The notes: generated from the letters alone by a model not told the origin. 36,011 nt of DNA from Candidatus Nanopelagicales bacterium (GCA_025456015.1 JALOLK010000053.1:1-36011), one strand, 5' to 3'; counted from the stretch's first letter, positions 9,701 through 16,112 are shown. Numbers and translations: made by a program.

Positions 9701-9771
9701 AGGGCGCTGCGGCGCTGGGGCGGGCGGGCCTGCGGTCGGGGGCGGGCGGCCATCGGCGGGTCGAAGCTCAC
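6739..9771 (-). CDS. UPF0182 family membrane protein, 1010 aa
   Basis: Large membrane protein of the UPF0182 (COG1615) family, function unknown. After a basic Pro/Arg-rich N-terminus there are about seven transmembrane segments within residues 25-300 (FLLFTSFYTDFLWYRSL is characteristic). A long, mostly extracytoplasmic domain of about 650 residues follows. The end is a Glu/Ala coiled-coil-like stretch and a Pro/Glu/Ala-rich tail (about 890-1010). Length matches the family. GTG 9771 is chosen over ATG 9753 because a TAGTTT hexamer sits exactly 6 nt upstream, the arrangement expected for a leaderless transcript; neither start has a Shine-Dalgarno sequence. The homologue in M. tuberculosis (Rv3193c) also neighbours the PDZ protease, so the group is a conserved actinobacterial envelope neighbourhood. 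Confidence 0.92.
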   Translation of the reverse strand: MSFDPPMAARPRPQARPPQRRSALVPTLAILAGLGIVFLLFTSFYTDFLWYRSLEQQGVFTTLLLTRLGLFLAFGLVMGLAIWATMYLAYRSRPELGALSAEQVSLERYRASLEPFHRIILIGLPAILGLMAGMSGSAQWQSFLAWRHSSPFGTTDPQFGLDLGFFVMEYPFLRFVLGFGFAVLILCLLMAVVTHYVFGGLRLQGAPPRTSRAAHVQISVLAGLFMLLKAVAYWMDRYGLAIKGEDLVAGFTGLKYRDVNAVLPAKNILVVIALVCAVLFFVNAWRQSWVLPLIGTGLLAVSALVIGGIYPAIVQQFQVRPSEVVREQPYIQRNIEATRAAYGLADAEFTDYSGEGSATVEALEEDAGTLRNIRLLDPAVVSPTFRQLQQIRGFYSFPDALDIDRYQLGGTQRGAVIAVREVNLDGVGERNWANDHAVYTHGFGVVAAYDNTSGPDGRPDFFASNIPVTGELELTQPRIYFGEESPAYSIVGAPEGAEPRELDFPDDTSPSGQANNTYDGKGGVGVGDLFHKLLFAARFQDPNIVLSSLVNPESRILFDRDPATRVQKVAPWLTLDGDPYPVVVDGRVKWIIDGYTTTNAYPYSSRTILSDATTDALTQSTSAITALPSQRINYLRNSVKSVVDAYDGTVTLYSWQAEDPLLQTWGKAFGGVLTPMSEAPEELVAHFRYPEDLFKVQRTIVSRYHVTDPASFYGGQDFWTIPNDPTNRAVNALQPPYYLTLRMPGTTEPRFSLTTTFAPQRRQTLAAFMAVDSTPGPTYGTIRVLQLPRNTTVPGPTQVQNNFESEPEIAEQLTLLRRGGAEVEFGNLLSLPVSGGVLYVEPVYVRAAQGQGFPLLRRVLASYGNVSVLENTLPQALEAVFEGNAPQGGDEGDDGQGGDPTEDAQADLTRALVDAQSAYRAGEEALAAGDFAAYGQAQADLKAALDRAAAAQRRLLGDAADALPEEPEEAPVPEEAPPPGEAPAEPAEPEASAAPLAQASRAGPAAQPTA

Positions 9772-9777
9772 CGTCCC

Positions 9778-9783
9778 AAACTA
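9778..9783 (-). promoter_or_regulatory. -10 element TAGTTT, leaderless start of the UPF0182 gene
   Basis: Minus-strand TAGTTT is separated from GTG 9771 by 6 nt (GGGACG), so transcription should start at or next to the start codon. No -35 match is evident. Confidence 0.5.
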
Positions 9784-9832
9784 CCTGTTTGTCACGGATG
9801 CCACCCGGGCGCGCTGCGGAGGCGGCCCCGGG

Positions 9833-9917
9833 CTCGGCGGCGGGCCCGGCGGCGGGGCCCGGCGGCGGGGCCCGGCGGCGGGGCTCGGCGGCGGGGCTCG
9901 GCGGCGGGGCTCGGCGT
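9833..9917. repeat. 13-bp GC minisatellite upstream of the PPA1309 gene
   Basis: Six to seven tandem copies of C(C/T)CGGCGGCGGGG begin at 9833, 9845, 9858, 9871, 9884, 9897 and 9910. The period is 13 bp, except that the first unit is one G short. Early copies carry CCC and later ones CTC. The array fills the divergent intergenic space between the UPF0182 and PPA1309 genes and ends about 30 bp before ATG 9949. Confidence 0.85.
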
Positions 9918-9948
9918 CCGCGCACGGCCGACTGGGAGGATGGCGGCC

Positions 9949-10455
9949 ATGGAGGACCGTGACCTGCTCGAGGCCGCGCTCGACATCGAGCGGCACGTCG
10001 ACGCCGACGGGTGGGACCAGCCCGCGCTGCTGTTCGCCCTGGTGCCCACGGAACGGGTCCGGGCCGAGCAGCCGGCGCTGGCCGCCCAGCTGGGCGTCGC
10101 CGACGGCGGTCCCGCCCTGACCACGTTCGAGCAGGAGCGACCCCCGGACGACGAGCCGCTCGACGCGTTCCTGGCCCGGATCGAGTGGCCCGAGCAGATC
10201 GTCGCCGCCGCCGTGGTGGTCGAGCGCATCGTCCTGCCGCCCGAGGCGGAGGCGGCCCTCGCCGACCGGCCCGACGCGGTGCTCCGCGCGCGGGAGCACC
10301 CGGACGCCCGGGACATGCGGATCGTCGTGGCGGTCGGCCGCGACGGCGGGCGCATGTGCGCCCTGCGGGTGCGGGGCGAGGGTGACGACGCGGTGCGCAC
10401 CGGCCCGGACCTGGTGCCGGGCCTCGCCGAGGCGCTGGCCGCGACGTTCGGCTAG
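9949..10455 (+). CDS. PPA1309 family protein, 168 aa
   Basis: Small conserved actinobacterial protein of the PPA1309 family; function unknown. It is named from its acidic sequence, its characteristic start MEDRDLLEAALDIERHV, and its fixed place between the UPF0182 and PDZ-protease genes. It has no membrane segment, signal peptide or recognised catalytic motif, so it is probably cytoplasmic. Start: ATG 9949 has GGGAGG at a 9-nt spacing and also a GAGGAT hexamer 7 nt upstream, so it could be either led or leaderless. The in-frame ATG 9940 abuts the GGGAGG and is unlikely. The gene is divergent from UPF0182 across the 13-bp repeat array. It converges on the PDZ-S16 protease gene, with a 4-bp overlap of the stops. 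Confidence 0.85.
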   Translation: MEDRDLLEAALDIERHVDADGWDQPALLFALVPTERVRAEQPALAAQLGVADGGPALTTFEQERPPDDEPLDAFLARIEWPEQIVAAAVVVERIVLPPEAEAALADRPDAVLRAREHPDARDMRIVVAVGRDGGRMCALRVRGEGDDAVRTGPDLVPGLAEALAATFG

Positions 10456-11831
10456 GCCGCCTCGGTCCCGACCTCGGCGCAGGTCGGGAAACTGGCGCCC
10501 CGGTCGTCGGCCCAGCGCTCCACGGTCGCGCGGGCCTCGTCGAGCGTGCTGACCGGCACCACGGTCATGCCCGCCGGCTCGTTGCCCGCCACCTCGGTGC
10601 AGTTGCCTGCCGGGGCCAGGAACAGCTCGGCGCCGGCGTCCCGGGCGCCGACGAGCTTCTGCCGGATCCCCCCGATGGCCCCGACCGTGCCCGCAGGGTC
10701 GATCGTGCCGGTGCCGGCCACGTGCCCGCCGCCGTTCATGGGTCCCTCGGTCAGCAGGTCGACGATCGCCAGGGAGAACATCATCCCGGCGCTCGGCCCG
10801 CCGACGGACTCCAGCGTGAAGTCGATCGGGAACGGGGCGCTGTACTCGGTGCCCACGGTGATGCCGAGGTAGGGCACGGGCTGGGCTGCGGGGTCCGCCG
10901 CGGGCTCCGGGCTGGCCCCCGCGACCACCTCGAGCTGCTGCGGCGCGGGTTCCCCGCCGCCCTCCGGGGTGCGCAGCACGTCCAGGCGGACGGTGTCCCC
11001 CACCGCCCCTGCACGCACGGCCTCACCGACGTCGTCGGGGCTGTCGACCGGGTCACCGTTCACGGCGACCACCTCGTCGCCGGCGCGCACGATGCCGTCG
11101 GCCGGGGAGCCGCCGCTCACGAGCGTCACGACCACGGCCTCCTGCGTGGGCAGGCCGAGCTCGCCCATCGCTGCGGCGACCGAGTCGGACTGCGAGAGGG
11201 CGAACAGCTGGTCGTTGCGCTGCGAGACCTCCTCGCCGGACACCTCCGGGCCGTACACCGACTCCCGCGGGACCACGCTGGCCGACGGCGAGACCCATCC
11301 GAGCAGGGCCTCCCCGAGGTGCACGCCCCCGGACGAGCCGCCCCGCTCGGAGACGGTGGTCATGTCGAGGTTGCCCTCGGTGGGGAAGGTCTCGGTCCCG
11401 CTGATCTCGATCATCGGCGTGCCGTCGACCTCGCCGATCGTGTTGTAGGTCGGACCCGGGGCCAGCACCAGCAGCGGCAGCCGCACCACGGAGGCGAGGA
11501 CCAGGAAGCCGAACCCGGCGACCAGGCCCCGCCAGATGGCCCGGCGGCGCGCCCGCTGCCGGGGCGTGCGCGGCGGGTCGAAGCCGAACCAGCTGCCGAC
11601 CCGGTCGGTCCACGGCACCCGGGGCCCCGTCGCGCTGAGCCCGGTGGGGTCGACGGCGGTCGGGTCGGCAGCGGTGCCGGTGGGGTCCACGGCGGTCGGG
11701 TCGGCAGCGGTGGAGTCGACGGCGGTCGGGTCGGCAGCGGTGGGGTCGGCCGCGGCGGTCCGGTCGGCGGCGGTCGGGTCCGGGTCGGGATGGTGGGGAC
11801 GGTCGGGATCCGCCGCGATGGGCTCAGCCAT
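10452..11831 (-). CDS. PDZ and Lon-type (S16) serine protease, membrane-anchored, 459 aa
   Basis: Predicted membrane-bound protease with a signal-anchor helix (about residues 101-122), an extracytoplasmic PDZ domain (about 225-300, with GGSPADG) and a C-terminal Lon-type proteolytic domain. The S16 catalytic pair is visible: Ser347 in GGPSAG and Lys392 in GGIRQKLVGA. There is no AAA+ ATPase domain, as in other YlbL-type proteins. The cytoplasmic N-terminus is unusual: residues 17-64 are near-perfect pentapeptide repeats (DPTAA/DPTAV), encoded by a 15/30-bp DNA repeat. ATG 11831 lies just inside the stop region of the upstream 60-aa gene (8-nt overlap), so the pair is probably translationally coupled. 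The M. tuberculosis counterpart by position is Rv3194c. The YlbL-like assignment is strong; the substrate is unknown. Confidence 0.9.
   Translation of the reverse strand: MAEPIAADPDRPHHPDPDPTAADRTAAADPTAADPTAVDSTAADPTAVDPTGTAADPTAVDPTGLSATGPRVPWTDRVGSWFGFDPPRTPRQRARRRAIWRGLVAGFGFLVLASVVRLPLLVLAPGPTYNTIGEVDGTPMIEISGTETFPTEGNLDMTTVSERGGSSGGVHLGEALLGWVSPSASVVPRESVYGPEVSGEEVSQRNDQLFALSQSDSVAAAMGELGLPTQEAVVVTLVSGGSPADGIVRAGDEVVAVNGDPVDSPDDVGEAVRAGAVGDTVRLDVLRTPEGGGEPAPQQLEVVAGASPEPAADPAAQPVPYLGITVGTEYSAPFPIDFTLESVGGPSAGMMFSLAIVDLLTEGPMNGGGHVAGTGTIDPAGTVGAIGGIRQKLVGARDAGAELFLAPAGNCTEVAGNEPAGMTVVPVSTLDEARATVERWADDRGASFPTCAEVGTEAA
11645..11790. repeat. 15/30-bp coding minisatellite in the protease N-terminus
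   Basis: Three near-identical stretches of GACGGCGGTCGGGTCGGCAG, plus degenerate flanking units, encode alternating DPTAA and DPTAV pentapeptides on the minus strand. Copy number is likely to vary between strains. Confidence 0.8.
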
Positions 11832-12006
11832 CGGACCGCCCGGGGAGCGGGCGGCTGAGCGCCTCGGCGAGGCGGGCCAGGTCCCGCCGGTCGGCCTCCG
11901 AGCCGGGTTCCGGCCGGGGCCGGACGCGCGCGGCCCCGGCGCCGGCGACCCGGGTGTACACCCACGCGGCGACCGTGGCCAGCAGTGGGATGAGCCACCA
12001 GACCAC
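11824..12006 (-). CDS. Small single-pass membrane protein, 60 aa
   Basis: A 60-residue protein with one hydrophobic N-terminal helix (about residues 2-20, MVWWLIPLLATVAAWVYTRV) followed by a basic, then Asp/Leu/Ala-rich cytoplasmic tail. I do not recognise the family. It is real on sequence grounds: the GTG start at 12006 has a near-perfect AGGAGGG with a 5-nt spacer, and its 3' end overlaps the start of the PDZ-S16 protease gene by 8 nt. The overlap suggests coupling. A small membrane partner or substrate adaptor for the protease is possible but only inferred. The start is divergent from the DUF2342 gene. Confidence 0.7.
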   Translation of the reverse strand: MVWWLIPLLATVAAWVYTRVAGAGAARVRPRPEPGSEADRRDLARLAEALSRPLPGRSDG

Positions 12007-12138
12007 GTCGTCCCTCCTCGCGACGAGCGGCGGAGCCGCCCGGGCGCAGAGCCTACCGCCGGCGCACCCCTCACGAGCCGGGCGCGATCCGGGGCTCGAC
12101 GACGGCTGAGGGGGGCGGCAGGTGGTCCCGCGCCCGCC

Positions 12139-12144
12139 TAGGCT
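12139..12144 (+). promoter_or_regulatory. Putative -10 element TAGGCT for the DUF2342 gene
   Basis: TAGGCT lies 47 bp before ATG 12192, giving a leader of about 40 nt that contains the GAGGAAGG ribosome binding site. It sits in the divergent space shared with the 60-aa membrane protein gene. Confidence 0.35.
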
Positions 12145-12191
12145 TGGGCACTGGGCGCGTCGGCGCCCATCGCGACGAGGAAGGCACCCCC

Positions 12192-13808
12192 ATGAGCAAC
12201 ATGCCGTTCGGCTTCCAGCCGCCGGAGCCCCCGGACGAGGAGCCGGGCACCGGCGCAGGCGGCGCGGGTGCGTCCGGCGCAGGCGGGCTGCCGCCGGGCT
12301 TCGGTCCGGGCGGGGGCCCGATGGGCCCGGGCGGCGGGTTCAACGTCGGGGACATCGGCGCGGCGCTGACCCAGCTCGGGGCGATGCTGCAGAACCTGCA
12401 GCAGGGCGTGCCGGGCGGCGCGGCGGTCAACTGGGAGGCCGCCACCGACGTGGCCCGCAAGACGATCGCCTCCGCGGGCGACCCGGTGGTGGGCGCGGCG
12501 CAGCGGCGCGGCGTCGAGGAGGCGGTGCGCCTGGCCGAGCTGTGGCTGGACCCAGTGACCGCCTTCCCCTCGACGGGTGCCGGGGCCCGGGCCTGGAGCC
12601 GCTCGGAGTGGTTGACGGCGACCATGCCGGCCTGGCAGCGGATCATCACGCCGATCGCCGAGCAGGTGCAGGGCTCGATGGACGGGCTCATGCCGAACCC
12701 GGCTGACCTGGCGGGCAGCCTGCCCGAGGAGCTGCGATCGATGCTCCCGGCCGACATGCCGATCGACCTCGGCGCGATGCTCGGCCCGCTCATGGGCATG
12801 GCCAAGCAGATGGGCGCGAACATGTTCGCGATGCAGGCCGGCCAGGGGCTCGCCGCGCTGGCCGGCGAGGTGCTGGGCGCCGGCGACGTGGGCCTGCCGC
12901 TCACCGACGACGGCCGGCCCACGCTGGTGCCGATCAACGTCGCTGCGTTCGCCACGGGGCTCGAGGTGCCCGCAGGGGACATCGAGGTGTACCTCGCCCT
13001 GCGGGAGGTCGCCCACCAGCGGCTGTTCACGCACGTGGCCTGGCTCGGTCCCACGGTGAACGGCGCCGTCGCCGAGTACGCCCGCGGCATCGGCCTGGAC
13101 GCCGGGCGCATGGAGGAGGCGCTCAAGGACATCGACATGAGCAACCCGGCGAACCTCCAGGAGGCCCTGAGCTCCGGCGTGCTCGCCCCCGAGGACACCC
13201 CCGAGCAGAAGGCCGCGCTGGCCCGGCTCGAGACGATGCTCGCGCTGGTCGAGGGCTGGGTGGACCACGTGGTGGCCGCCGCGCTGGGCGACCGGCTGCC
13301 GTCGTCGGGTCGGCTGCAGGAGGCCGTGCGCCGCCGCCGGGCCGCCGGTGGCCCCGCCGAGAAGACGTTCCAGACGCTGGTCGGCCTCGAGCTGCGGCCG
13401 CGCCGCCTGCGCGACGCCGCCGCCCTGTGGTCCGAGCTGGAGCGCGTGCGCGGGGTCGAGGGCCGCGACGCCGTGTGGGCCCACCCAGACCTGCTCCCCG
13501 GGCCCGAGGACCTCGACGACCCGGCGCGGTTCGTCTCCGGCTCGGCGATCAGCGACGAGGACCTGGAGGCGCTCACCTCGGGCAGGTCCTCGGCACCGAC
13601 CGGGGACGTCGCGGGGGCTGCGGCCGACGCCGGCGAGGCGACTGACGAGGCCACGGACGCGGGGGCCGAGGCAGGCGCGGACGATGCCGGCACGCCCGAG
13701 GCCGGCGCGGACGGGCCGCCCGAGGCAGGCGCGGACGATGCCGGCGCGCCCGAGGCCGGCGCGGACGGGCCGCCCGACGGGGAGGCGCCCGGCGCCGGCA
13801 CGGCGTGA
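12192..13808 (+). CDS. DUF2342 zinc-dependent metalloprotease family protein, 538 aa
   Basis: Member of the actinobacterial DUF2342/Zincin_2 family, annotated as putative zinc-dependent metalloproteases. A Pro/Gly/Met-rich start (about 1-60) is followed by the conserved core. The motif EVAHQRLFTHVAWL (Glu272, His275, His281) is the family hallmark; a classical HExxH is not visible, so proteolytic activity rests on family knowledge. The last 80 residues are an Ala/Asp/Gly/Pro-rich acidic tail containing a duplicated 18-residue unit. Start: ATG 12192 has GAGGAAGG about 8 nt upstream; an in-frame ATG at 12144 has no such site and overlaps the predicted -10. The stop overlaps the GTG of the Nudix gene (GTGA). 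By position it corresponds to Rv3195. Confidence 0.9.
   Translation: MSNMPFGFQPPEPPDEEPGTGAGGAGASGAGGLPPGFGPGGGPMGPGGGFNVGDIGAALTQLGAMLQNLQQGVPGGAAVNWEAATDVARKTIASAGDPVVGAAQRRGVEEAVRLAELWLDPVTAFPSTGAGARAWSRSEWLTATMPAWQRIITPIAEQVQGSMDGLMPNPADLAGSLPEELRSMLPADMPIDLGAMLGPLMGMAKQMGANMFAMQAGQGLAALAGEVLGAGDVGLPLTDDGRPTLVPINVAAFATGLEVPAGDIEVYLALREVAHQRLFTHVAWLGPTVNGAVAEYARGIGLDAGRMEEALKDIDMSNPANLQEALSSGVLAPEDTPEQKAALARLETMLALVEGWVDHVVAAALGDRLPSSGRLQEAVRRRRAAGGPAEKTFQTLVGLELRPRRLRDAAALWSELERVRGVEGRDAVWAHPDLLPGPEDLDDPARFVSGSAISDEDLEALTSGRSSAPTGDVAGAAADAGEATDEATDAGAEAGADDAGTPEAGADGPPEAGADDAGAPEAGADGPPDGEAPGAGTA
13668..13775 (+). repeat. 54-bp tandem duplication in the DUF2342 tail
   Basis: Two adjacent 54-bp copies (13668-13721 and 13722-13775) differ at one position. 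They encode the 18-residue unit EAGADDAG[T/A]PEAGADGPP twice. The single mismatch points to a recent duplication. Confidence 0.9.
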
Positions 13809-14434
13809 GCGATCCGCGCGGCTCCGACGCAGGGGGCGCGGCCGCCCGTCCGCCAGCCGTCCCTCCCGCGTCCCACCTCGCGGCCTGCGCCGAGGATGCC
13901 GCCCGACTGCTCGGTCGCTGGGCAGCGCCGGACGATGCCCAGGCGCTCCTGCGCATCCGCATCGTCGACTACGTGGCCGCCCACGGACCCGCGGCGGCCG
14001 ATCGGGACCTGCGCCTGGGCCACCTGACCGGCAGCGCGCTGCTCCTGGACCACACCCGCACGAGGGCGCTGCTGACGCTGCACCCCTTCATCGGCCTCTG
14101 GGTGCAGCTCGGCGGCCACGTCGAGCCCGGGGACGCCTCGATGGCGCAGGTGGCCGCCCGCGAGGCGGCCGAGGAGTCCGGGATCGACGGGATCACGCTG
14201 GACCCGGTCCCGCTCGGCATCGACTGGCACCCCGTGCGCTGCAAGGACAGCCGCGGCGGGCGCAGCCCCAGCGAGCACCTGGACCTCACCTGGCTGGCGA
14301 TCGCCCCGCCGGGGGCGCAGCACGTGCGCAGCGACGAGTCGCTGGACCTGGCGTGGTTCGACCTGGACGCCCTGCCCGAGGGAACCGACGCGACCCTCCA
14401 CCGGCTCGTCGCCGCGGCGCTGCGCCGGAGCTGA
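13805..14434 (+). CDS. Nudix hydrolase, 209 aa
   Basis: Nudix-fold pyrophosphohydrolase of unknown substrate (a nucleoside diphosphate linked to X). The Nudix box reads GGHVEPGD, then seven to eight residues, then REAAEESGI. This is the variant common in actinobacteria, with the first acidic position shifted by one residue relative to the textbook spacing. The preceding segment ALLTLHPFIGLWVQLGGH is the usual strand entering the box. An N-terminal Ala/Pro-rich extension of about 55 residues precedes the domain. GTG 13805 overlaps the DUF2342 stop (GTGA), indicating coupled translation. This gene is not part of the conserved mycobacterial block and begins the accessory segment. Confidence 0.88.
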   Translation: MSDPRGSDAGGAAARPPAVPPASHLAACAEDAARLLGRWAAPDDAQALLRIRIVDYVAAHGPAAADRDLRLGHLTGSALLLDHTRTRALLTLHPFIGLWVQLGGHVEPGDASMAQVAAREAAEESGIDGITLDPVPLGIDWHPVRCKDSRGGRSPSEHLDLTWLAIAPPGAQHVRSDESLDLAWFDLDALPEGTDATLHRLVAAALRRS

Positions 14435-14436
14435 CG

Positions 14437-14453
14437 GGCCCCGCGCCGGGGCC
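14437..14453 (+). terminator. GC hairpin after the Nudix gene
   Basis: GGCCCCG (14437-14443) and CGGGGCC (14447-14453) form a 7-bp stem with a 3-nt loop, 3 nt after the Nudix stop. There is no T-run. It would end the DUF2342-Nudix transcript before the repeat-rich intergenic region. Confidence 0.45.
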
Positions 14454-14460
14454 GGGCCCC

Positions 14461-14723
14461 GGACTCGCGCGCTCGTGCAGCGTCGGTCGTGCGCATGGCC
14501 GGGCCGGCGCCGCCGTCCCTCGCGCACGAGTCCGTCGTTCAGCAGCCCGGCCGGACGGGGTGCGGAGACCTCCGCGTCCGATTCCGTCGTACTGCGGGCT
14601 CCTCGGGACTCGAGAACGACGGTCCCGTGCGCAGGACGGGAAGCGGTGGGGCGCGCGGCACTGGAGAACGACGGGATCGCGCGCTCGTGCAGCGTCGGGG
14701 TGCGTCATGGCTGGGCCGGCGCC
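14461..14723. repeat. Intergenic mosaic of direct and inverted repeats
   Basis: The 322-bp gene-free stretch between the Nudix and alkC stops (14435-14756) holds no convincing ORF but several copies of one degenerate unit. A 46-47-bp direct repeat occurs at 14465-14511 and 14677-14723; the first 22 bp are identical and two small indels follow. GAGAACGACGG occurs at 14612 and 14664, and its inverse CCGTCGTTC at 14532. GGACTCGCGCGC at 14461 is the inverse (12 of 13) of CGCGCACGAGTCC at 14521. The copies share a consensus like GAGAACGACGG-n-CTCG(C/T)GCGC, suggesting a dispersed REP-like intergenic element that inserted or recombined here more than once. Confidence 0.75.
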
Positions 14724-14756
14724 CGGCACTCGTCGCCCGATCCGGGCGGCCGCGGC

Positions 14757-15866
14757 TCAGCGGACCTCGAAGCCGCCGATCGGCGTCCGCACGCCGTTCA
14801 CCTGCGCCTCCACTGCATGCCAGCCCCGATACGGCGTGCGCGTCGTGTGCACGGCGAGTGACACGGCGCACCCGAACCGGCCGACCTCGCCCGGGCCGAG
14901 GGAGCGAACCCCGCCCTTGAACACCTTGGCGGAGGCGGCGCCGTTCGCCTTGACGAAGTGCACCACCACGTCGACCGCGACCTGCTCGGCGGGGCCGCTG
15001 GCGCGGGTGTCGGCGACCTCGACCTCGATCCGCGCGCGGTCCCCGATGGTGGGGGTGGCGGGCTCGACCGAGGCTCCGCGGATCACGAGGTGGTCGGCCG
15101 CGGCGATCCCCAGGATCGCGAGCGCCGCGGGATCGCCGCGCTTGACCAGCGTCCGCAGCGCATGCCGGACCACCCAACGACGACGCTGCCCGCCCAACTC
15201 CCACCACCGAGCCGCCACCTCCACTGCGACCTCGGGATGGTCCTTGGCGATGTCGTTCACGTTGTTCGCCACGCTGCGTCGGACCAGCAGGCTGGTGTCG
15301 TCGCAGAGCAAGTCGAGCAGCTCGATCACGGGCGTCGGGTCGGCAATGAACGCCGGGAGTCGCGGGGCCCAGGGCAGCCTGGGGCGCGTGCCCTCGCTCA
15401 CGAGGCGCCGGACCCGTTCGTCCGGATCCTGCGCCCAGGTGCGCAGCTGCGCCAGGGTGCACTCCGGCGCGGCTGCCAGGAACGGCCGGATGCTGAACTC
15501 GGCTGTGAACCGCTGGGTCAGCGCGTGCTGCGCGGCCATGGACTCCTCGAACGCCGCCAACCCGTGGCGACCGATGTAGATCGAGTGGGGCATGAGCCGG
15601 AAGGGGGTGATCCCCCGCAGGCCGGTCTCGATCGGCCCCATCGCGGCCGCCACCAGGGGGATGGCGGCGCGCGGGTCGGCCGGCAGGTGCTCGGCCATGA
15701 CCACGGCGATCCGGTCGGCCCGCGCCATCAGCTCGAGCTCGTCGAACCCGTCCAGGCAGGCGGAGGCGAAGGCAGGGACGTCCAGTTCCGGGAGGACCTC
15801 GGCGAGGTGCTCGCCGACCCAGGCCACGATGGCGGCGTCGTAGGAGTCCTTCCACGCCTGCGCCAT
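14757..15866 (-). CDS. AlkC-like DNA alkylation repair glycosylase, 369 aa
   Basis: Probable 3-methyladenine-type DNA glycosylase of the AlkC/AlkD HEAT-like-repeat superfamily, which removes alkylated bases in base-excision repair. Helical repeats cover about residues 1-265. Visible AlkC-type signatures are FSIRPFLAAAPECTLAQL, WAQDPDERVRRLVSEGTRP and LLVRRSVANNVNDIAKDHP, the last with the characteristic VRR-S-xANN-NDI pattern. The C-terminal 100 residues look like an all-beta Ig-like domain, as found in a subset of AlkC proteins. Start: ATG 15866 has GGCGGAGG with a 5-nt spacer; the frame remains open to 15938 without a comparable site. A strong promoter lies about 130 bp upstream, next to the operator-like repeats shared with the divergent SARP-STAND gene. 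Confidence 0.85.
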   Translation of the reverse strand: MAQAWKDSYDAAIVAWVGEHLAEVLPELDVPAFASACLDGFDELELMARADRIAVVMAEHLPADPRAAIPLVAAAMGPIETGLRGITPFRLMPHSIYIGRHGLAAFEESMAAQHALTQRFTAEFSIRPFLAAAPECTLAQLRTWAQDPDERVRRLVSEGTRPRLPWAPRLPAFIADPTPVIELLDLLCDDTSLLVRRSVANNVNDIAKDHPEVAVEVAARWWELGGQRRRWVVRHALRTLVKRGDPAALAILGIAAADHLVIRGASVEPATPTIGDRARIEVEVADTRASGPAEQVAVDVVVHFVKANGAASAKVFKGGVRSLGPGEVGRFGCAVSLAVHTTRTPYRGWHAVEAQVNGVRTPIGGFEVR

Positions 15867-15992
15867 CGCGACCTCCGCCCTGCCTCGACGTGCGTGCCAC
15901 GTCCGGACGAACAGAACCCCCGGAGGCGCATGGTGCACGGGGGTCGACCCGTCACGTGCACCCGTTATCTCCGGGGGTCCCTTCGACCTAGG

Positions 15993-16021
15993 AACGTATT
16001 CACCTGAGGTTCACCCGTCAA
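15993..16021 (-). promoter_or_regulatory. Predicted sigma-70-type promoter of alkC
   Basis: On the minus strand, -35 TTGACG (16021-16016) and -10 TACGTT (15998-15993) are separated by exactly 17 bp. This is the best-matching promoter in the window and lies in a locally AT-richer patch. The start point would be near 15986, giving a leader of about 120 nt to ATG 15866. Confidence 0.6.
15998..16015 (+). promoter_or_regulatory. PhoP-box-like direct repeat (A/G)TTCACC x2, 11-bp period
   Basis: ATTCACC (15998-16004) and GTTCACC (16009-16015) are 11 bp apart. The second unit equals the core described for Streptomyces PhoP boxes (11-nt direct repeat units with GTTCACC). The pair lies inside the 17-bp spacer of the alkC promoter, so a bound protein should block alkC transcription. 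Function is inferred. Confidence 0.45.
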
Positions 16022-16040
16022 TACGAATTCCGCGCCGCCC

Positions 16041-16112
16041 TGTGGACAGCCTGTGGATGGGCTGGGGACGTCACGGCGCGTCGCTGTGGACGTGCCGTGG
16101 GAAGCATGTGGA
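16041..16112 (+). promoter_or_regulatory. Phased TGTGGA repeat array (candidate SARP operator or DnaA-box cluster)
   Basis: TGTGGA occurs in the same orientation at 16041, 16052, 16085 and 16107, with start-to-start distances of 11, 33 and 22 bp; a further copy at 16171 is out of phase. The extended form is CTGTGGAC. On the minus strand the units read like TTGTCCACA (7-8 of 9), the actinobacterial DnaA box. The array lies about 54-125 bp upstream of the predicted alkC start point and 230-300 bp before the SARP gene. Confidence 0.45.

Noticed and set aside
9833-9917. CRISPR array
   Set aside because: 13-bp contiguous repeats without spacers and no cas genes.
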